Assembly: GCA_016223025.1 (NCBI GenBank)
Contig: JACRPU010000123.1
Coordinates: forward strand, 1 to 33,576
Source of the DNA: Nitrosomonadales bacterium
GTDB lineage: Bacteria > Pseudomonadota > Gammaproteobacteria > Burkholderiales > Gallionellaceae
DNA: 33,576 nucleotides
Direction: 5' to 3'
The translations under genes were made by a program, and so were the position numbers. Below, piece by piece: positions 32,171-33,576 of the stretch. Under the pieces are notes generated by a model. The model saw only the letters and a list, made by a program, of their open reading frames with translations, made no database searches and was not told where the DNA came from. Numbering within the stretch: position 1 is the first letter of the stretch; each line of letters begins with the position of its first letter.

Positions 32171-33327
32171 CGGGCGCTTCCCGGTTGGATAATCGGTGTT
32201 GCGGGGTCAAGCTGCGGCGGCACCGGCAGATCATGCGGAATATCCGGCATGGCACCGCCTTCGTTGCGGTAGCGGCGCAACTGGTACACATATGCCAGCA
32301 CCTCGGCCACTGCGGTATACAGCGCTTCGGGTATGGTTTCGCCCAGGCCGGTATGCTTGTGCAGGGCGCGCGCCAGCGGAGGTGCCTCAAGTATCGGCAC
32401 CTTGTTCTCGACCGCGATCTCGCGGATGCGCGCGGCAAGCAGGTGCGAACCTTTCGCCACCACGACTGGAGCCTTCATGCCGCGCTCCCGGTAACGCAAT
32501 GCCACGGCATAGCGGGTCGGGTTGGTCACCACCACGTCGGCGGTCGGAATTTCCGCCATCATGCGGCGGCGCGCCATCTCGCGCTGCATACTGCGAATGC
32601 GCCCCTTGATCTGCGGGTCGCCTTCGGTTTCCCTCGATTCCTGGCGCACTTCCTCCTTGGTCATTTTCAGCTTCTTGCTGTGCTCCCACAGTTGAAACGG
32701 CACATCCACCGCCACAATCAGCAGCATGCCGCCCATGATGGCGGCGAACGTCATCCACATCAGTTGCCCCAGTTGCGGTATGGCCAGCGCTGCCGGTTGC
32801 GCCGCCAGCATCAGCACCTCTTCCTTGTTGTACCAGATCGCCCACGCGCCGATTCCGCCCACCACCAGCGATTTGCCGACGGCTTTGCCCAGCTCGATCA
32901 GCCCGTGTGCCGAAAACATGCGACCGATGCCGGAGAGCGGATCGAGTTTTGAAAAATCCGGTTGCAGCGGCTTCGCGCTGAACATCCAGCCGTTCAGCAG
33001 CAGCGGCGACAGCGCCGCCGTGACGAACAGCAGCAGCAGCAACGGCAGAAAAGCCATCAGGGTCTCCAGCGACAGGGTATACAGGCGCGGCAACAGCAAA
33101 CCGGGATCGAAAGCCGCCCCGGCCCCGAGGGTGAGGCCGTCGCGCAGCAGTCTGGTGAGCTGCGCGGACAGCGCGGCTCCCATCAACCACAGCCCGGCGC
33201 CGCCCGCCAGCAGCACGGCAAAAGTGGACAACTCGCGCGAGCGCGCCACCTGGCCCTCGTCGCGCGCCTGGTCCAGGCGCCGCTGCGAGGGTTCTTCCGT
33301 CCGTTCGAGATCGCTGCCTTCCGCCAT
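32167..33327 (-). CDS. flhB: FlhB, export switch protein, with NPTR in place of NPTH
   Basis: A 386-residue export-gate protein that self-cleaves to switch from hook to filament substrates. Four TM segments lie in residues 35-210 and the cytoplasmic domain follows (KMTKEEVRQESRETEGDPQI and KGRIRSMQREMA). The autocleavage motif, NPTH in well-studied FlhB, reads N269-P270-T271-R272 (Arg codon CGC at 32514-32512). The scissile Asn-Pro pair is kept. The ATG at 33327 has AGGAG upstream; an 8-residue longer GTG/other start is disfavoured. It is the first gene of the flhBAFG-fliA-motCD run. Confidence 0.97.
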   Translation of the reverse strand: MAEGSDLERTEEPSQRRLDQARDEGQVARSRELSTFAVLLAGGAGLWLMGAALSAQLTRLLRDGLTLGAGAAFDPGLLLPRLYTLSLETLMAFLPLLLLLFVTAALSPLLLNGWMFSAKPLQPDFSKLDPLSGIGRMFSAHGLIELGKAVGKSLVVGGIGAWAIWYNKEEVLMLAAQPAALAIPQLGQLMWMTFAAIMGGMLLIVAVDVPFQLWEHSKKLKMTKEEVRQESRETEGDPQIKGRIRSMQREMARRRMMAEIPTADVVVTNPTRYAVALRYRERGMKAPVVVAKGSHLLAARIREIAVENKVPILEAPPLARALHKHTGLGETIPEALYTAVAEVLAYVYQLRRYRNEGGAMPDIPHDLPVPPQLDPATPIIQPGSAR

Positions 33328-33576
33328 AACCTGCTCCTGCTGCGGCAGCACACAGCCGGTTCGGGAGTTGCCGCAACAACCGCCCTTGCGCCGACCGGGA
33401 CCATCCCGGCCGCAATGGCGCGATTGTCATGGCAATTACTGAAGTTTAGACACACGCCGCTCCCTGCCGCCCCGAATTTTCCACGGCGGCGAGGCACGAC
33501 AAACACAAAACACAACGATCCGACACCGGCAAACGCGATGCCGCACACCTCAACACTGCAAACGCTGATCCTGACC
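33328..33576. other. Upstream region of flhB, promoter not identified
   Basis: The 249 bp to the window edge contain no ORF with family resemblance. A promoter for the flhB run is expected here. The best sigma-28-like string on the minus strand, TAAACTTC-N7-GCCATGAC near 33447-33425, has a spacer four bases too short and is not accepted. Confidence 0.4.

Noticed and set aside
33425-33447. TAAACTTC...GCCATGAC as a sigma-28 promoter for flhB
   Set aside because: Spacer is 7 instead of 11 and the -10 is poor.

Overview
The window is almost entirely one flagellar structural locus from a GC-rich proteobacterium. Protein features (MotC/MotD-type stator, FlhF/FlhG pair, bifunctional FlgJ) and the operon plan suggest a betaproteobacterium, perhaps Nitrosomonadales/Gallionellales; this lineage call is inference from family resemblance, not a search. 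No flagellin, cap (fliD), fliS, chemotaxis or master-regulator (flhDC, fleQ/flrA) gene lies inside the window, so those must be elsewhere.

Layout: (1) 1-127, the edge of an insertion sequence (5' end of a probable IS1595-type transposase). (2) 218-1339, a PilZ brake protein (ycgR) converging on fliE. (3) 1495-12489, a long plus-strand operon fliFGHIJKLMNOPQR (MS ring, switch, export ATPase complex, hook-length ruler, export gate). (4) 12630-23598, the minus-strand flgBCDEFGHIJKL run (rod, hook, P and L rings, muramidase, hook-filament junction). (5) 23751-25542, plus-strand flgA, then flgMN. (6) 25551-33327, a minus-strand run flhB-flhA-flhF-flhG-fliA-motC-motD (export gate, polar placement and number control, sigma-28, stator). 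As in enteric bacteria, fliE is divergent from fliF and flgA is divergent from flgB.

Regulation: two sigma-28 promoters can be read directly, both with the exact 11-bp spacer: one in front of flgK (near-perfect) and one in front of flgM (perfect -35). They separate 'late' flgKL and flgMN from the early genes, as in Salmonella, and fliA itself is encoded in the window. The flgM product should hold FliA inactive until hook completion.

The least ordinary content is between genes. Several small dispersed repeat families sit at intra-operon junctions: a gaplessly alignable 117-bp structured element present twice (fliI/fliJ and motC/motD), whose variable arms differ between copies yet stay complementary; a heptanucleotide tandem array with a hairpin (fliP/fliQ) and a decayed relative (flgG/flgF); and palindromes at flgK/flgJ, flgJ/flgI and flgI/flgH. 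Among proteins, FlhG has lost both Walker A lysines but keeps its FlhF-activating DQAxxLR motif, FlhB has NPTR instead of NPTH at its self-cleavage site, FlgE carries an extra flagellin/hook IN-like domain, and FliL has a long acidic Ala/Glu/Pro insertion just before its last residues. I do not see a wholly new gene system; the structured repeat is the best candidate for something undescribed.
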